The position numbers were made by a program, and so were the translations under genes. 64,000 nucleotides of DNA from Virgisporangium aliadipatigenens. GTDB lineage: Bacteria; Actinomycetota; Actinomycetes; Mycobacteriales; Micromonosporaceae. Every line of letters starts with the position of its first letter. The stretch's first letter is position 1. The stretch lies in NCBI RefSeq assembly GCF_016863615.1, contig NZ_BOPF01000023.1, positions 1 to 64,000 of the forward strand. The letters are read 5' to 3'. This document shows positions 62,171 to 64,000 of this stretch, in pieces. The notes below the pieces were generated by a model that saw only the letters and a list, made by a program, of their open reading frames with translations, was not told the DNA's origin and searched no databases.

Positions 62171-62962
62171 TCAGGCGGGCCTGCCGACCAGCGACACGAC
62201 GAGCGCCGCCAGCCGACCCGCCGGCACCTCCGACCCCGACATCCGTCGGGTGCGCCGCGCCAGTTCGTTCAGTTGAACGGCCGCGTCCCGGCGGGATCCC
62301 CGCAGCGAAGGCGCCCGCAACTGCCAGCCGCCGATCTCGTCGGCCGCGTGCGTGTCGGCGATCTCCAGCAGCCGGTAGATGTCCTCGACGTCCCTGGCCT
62401 GCAGCCGCGAACCGTAGGAGAGCGCCTTGACGACGAGTGCGAGCTCGACCGTCGGCACCCGGACCGTGAACTCCAGGACGGCGCCGTCCAGCAGCCGAGC
62501 GCTCACGTCGATCACGATCGGGTCGGCGGCCAGCACCGGAGCCAGACCCGGTGCGGCGTCGAACGCCCGTCCGCCGTACTCCTCGGGCCGGAATCGCCCG
62601 TCGAGCGACGGCACGAGCAGGTCGACGGCGAGCTCCGGAACGGGCGCACCGGCGGCGGCGAGCTCGGGGACCGCTCGCGCGTAGCTGTTGCCGCTGGTGG
62701 CGGCGTAGCCGCGATCGAGCAACCGCTGGTGAACGACGCCCGAGCCGGCCAGTTCGGTGGTGATCGCCGCGTCGGTGTCCCGCGTGCGGCGGGCTCCGAT
62801 CCCGGGCACCGGGAACGCCGCCAGCAGCAGCGACGCCATCTGGCCGCCGATGATGCGCACATTCTGGTCGGCGGTTATCTCGCTGACCTCCGCGAGCGAC
62901 CGGAACGACAGGTCGTCCGCGTAGGAGGTGGCGGCGAGCGCGATGCGGCGCCTCAGGTCCAC
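62171..62962 (-). CDS. AbiEii-like nucleotidyltransferase
   Basis: Protein of 263 residues with a predicted nucleotidyltransferase fold. Seen directly: GG at residues 39-40 (RIIGGQMASLLLAAF), then TRDTD at 60-64 with two acidic residues, a third acid Asp114 in LAVDLLVP, Lys179 in VELALVVKALSYGS and the following RLQARDVEDIYRLL (Arg190-Asp191). This order, GG..DxD..D..K..RDxxD, matches AbiEii/AbiGii-type toxins. The start overlaps the upstream helix-turn-helix gene by ten bases. If it is a toxin it may NTP-modify tRNA or another target. It is not near any abi locus; best called AbiEii-like. Confidence 0.75.
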   Translation of the reverse strand: MDLRRRIALAATSYADDLSFRSLAEVSEITADQNVRIIGGQMASLLLAAFPVPGIGARRTRDTDAAITTELAGSGVVHQRLLDRGYAATSGNSYARAVPELAAAGAPVPELAVDLLVPSLDGRFRPEEYGGRAFDAAPGLAPVLAADPIVIDVSARLLDGAVLEFTVRVPTVELALVVKALSYGSRLQARDVEDIYRLLEIADTHAADEIGGWQLRAPSLRGSRRDAAVQLNELARRTRRMSGSEVPAGRLAALVVSLVGRPA

Positions 62963-63939
62963 AGCGGCTCCCGCAGGGCCCGCTCACGCAGCTGCTCCAC
63001 GGCCGACTCGACATCCCCGCCGGGCGACCGCCGCAGGTCCCACGCCGTGATCAACGGATCGGCGTACCGCCGCGGTGCACCGCCGCCGGTCGACGGCCAT
63101 TCGCGGGCCATGGCCGGAACCGTCGGATCGGCCGGCGTCCGCAGCTCGACCGTCGCGTCCACGGCTCGGGCGGCTGCGAACCCGTGCTCCTCCAGCGGCG
63201 GCTGGTCGGTGACATAGGCGACGACGCGGCCCGGGCGCCGCCACGGCGCGTAGAAGTCGGCGGCGAGGTCGCCGGAAATCACCGGCGGGTCCGGCGCTGC
63301 GCGGTGGAGGCGGCCGAGCTGAGCGGTGATGTCGTCGGCCGCCAGCCAGTACGTGGTCAGGCCGCGCGGGCCCGGGTACTCCGCCATGAACCGGTCCCAA
63401 CACGCGGCGCGATCGACCGCCCGCCACTTGGTCGCGGCGCGCTTCATCAGGTCGTCGAGCAGCGGCAGTTGCTTGCCGACGGCGACGTGCGAGACGCCGA
63501 TCCGGCGCGCGATCTCCGACTGCGACAGCGGTCCGGCGGCGCTGAGGGCGAACACCCGGAGGATCGCCAGCCGGGTCCAGCTGACGCGACCGGGCTGTAC
63601 GACCTGGCCGGTCCGATCGTCGTCGGCGTGGTGCAGCTCGCCGTCGACACAGACGACGGCGTCGTCGACGGCCGCGTAGGCGATGCGGTGATCCTCCCGG
63701 GCCGCCTGCTTCAACGCCCGGCCCGCGCGGGCGACCACGAAGAGAAGCCCGTCGGTGTGGGGCCGGAGTGCCGCGAGTGCCCGCTGGATCTCGTGCGGGC
63801 TCGGCGAATGCCGCAGCAGCAGCACCTGGCGGCGGGACCACCGACGTCGGCCGGCACTGATCTCCACCTCGGCGCTGCCCACGATCCGTCGATCCAGGCC
63901 GGCGTCCAGCAGCAACTCCACCCCGTCGCTGCTCTCCAT
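62953..63939 (-). CDS. Helix-turn-helix protein of an AbiE-like pair
   Basis: Protein of 328 residues. A winged helix-turn-helix sits at about 138-165 (PLSQSEIARRIGVSHVAVGKQL). The first ~115 residues look alpha/beta (VEISAGRRRWSRRQVLLLRHSP; DDAVVCVDGELH) and the C-terminal ~150 contain GLTTYWLAADDITAQLGRL, FYAPWRRPGRVVAYVTDQ and YADPLITAWDLRRSP, the latter reminiscent of AbiEi antitoxins. In known AbiEi the HTH is at the N-terminus, so the layout here differs. It overlaps the nucleotidyltransferase gene by ten bases and lies ten bases downstream of a 33-nt palindrome. Most likely an autoregulating antitoxin or repressor; not proven. Confidence 0.7.
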   Translation of the reverse strand: MESSDGVELLLDAGLDRRIVGSAEVEISAGRRRWSRRQVLLLRHSPSPHEIQRALAALRPHTDGLLFVVARAGRALKQAAREDHRIAYAAVDDAVVCVDGELHHADDDRTGQVVQPGRVSWTRLAILRVFALSAAGPLSQSEIARRIGVSHVAVGKQLPLLDDLMKRAATKWRAVDRAACWDRFMAEYPGPRGLTTYWLAADDITAQLGRLHRAAPDPPVISGDLAADFYAPWRRPGRVVAYVTDQPPLEEHGFAAARAVDATVELRTPADPTVPAMAREWPSTGGGAPRRYADPLITAWDLRRSPGGDVESAVEQLRERALREPLWT

Positions 63940-63948
63940 CCGCCGATC

Positions 63949-63981
63949 GTAACCTACCTAGAAAGTTTCCAGGTAGGTTAC
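63949..63981. promoter_or_regulatory. 33-nt palindromic operator upstream of the AbiE-like pair
   Basis: Arms GTAACCTACCT (63949-63959) and AGGTAGGTTAC (63971-63981) are perfectly complementary. The 11-base spacer contains GAAA-G-TTTC, which extends the symmetry, so the whole is a palindrome of 33 bases broken by one mismatched pair and an odd central base. It ends 10 bases before the start of the helix-turn-helix gene, right where an autoregulator would bind. Confidence 0.75.
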
Positions 63982-64000
63982 AGACGCCCGTCGCCGGATG
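63982..64000. other. Window end, non-coding
   Basis: The last 19 bases carry no feature that can be read; the neighbouring gene beyond the window is unknown. Confidence 0.4.

Overview
The window is one contiguous stretch of a very GC-rich actinobacterial chromosome. The order argS-lysA-hom-thrC ... thrB-rho-rpmE-prfA ... prmC-tsaC-LMW phosphatase ... glyA ... atpZ-BEFHAGDC is the conserved Actinomycetia backbone. NucS (the actinobacterial mismatch endonuclease), a MurA with Asp in place of the usual active-site Cys, a Rho with a long Arg/Asp/Glu-rich insertion and a DUF2550 gene after atpC agree with this. Gene content and intergenic repeats suggest Micromonosporaceae, but that family assignment is an inference.

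Layout. 0-12 kb: SDR and aldehyde dehydrogenase, a two-domain TerD/TerA protein, nucS, DUF4259 and DUF4126 genes, a lipoprotein polysaccharide deacetylase, an acetyltransferase, murA, a PduO-type cobalamin adenosyltransferase, a VOC protein, and a drug-type ABC exporter whose two genes are joined by a 36-codon mini-ORF. 12-20 kb (minus strand): the complete F1Fo ATP synthase operon. 20-26.5 kb: DUF1835-like gene, an AtpI-like gene, glyA, an SDR/DUF2867 protein, two PAP2 phosphatases (again joined by a mini-ORF) and a patatin-like lipase. 26.9-37.6 kb: four cyclic-di-GMP proteins interleaved with a low-molecular-weight phosphatase, tsaC and prmC. 38-51 kb: prfA, rpmE, rho, thrB, then an insertion (membrane protein, ribbon-helix-helix protein, SPFH protein, MFS transporter), then thrC, hom, lysA and argS. 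51-53 kb: DUF3105 and DUF305 membrane-anchored proteins.

53.1-55.7 kb is an integrated element. tRNA-Arg(CCG) is followed by a decayed tyrosine integrase and one AT-richer cargo gene for a six-TM membrane protein. The element ends in a 45-bp repeat of the tRNA 3' end. 55.8-62.2 kb holds a LysR regulator, a NAD(P)H-binding protein and a probable operon of TauE, DedA, NIPSNAP, FAD monooxygenase and CocE-type hydrolase genes. 62.2-64 kb is a two-gene module, a helix-turn-helix protein overlapping an AbiEii-like nucleotidyltransferase, with a near-perfect 33-nt palindrome upstream. It is the best candidate here for an undescribed toxin-antitoxin or defence system.

Other points of interest are the SPFH/RHH gene pair with a nested palindrome, ATGA-bounded mini-ORFs, several intergenic hairpin repeats, and the c-di-GMP genes that separate prfA from prmC.
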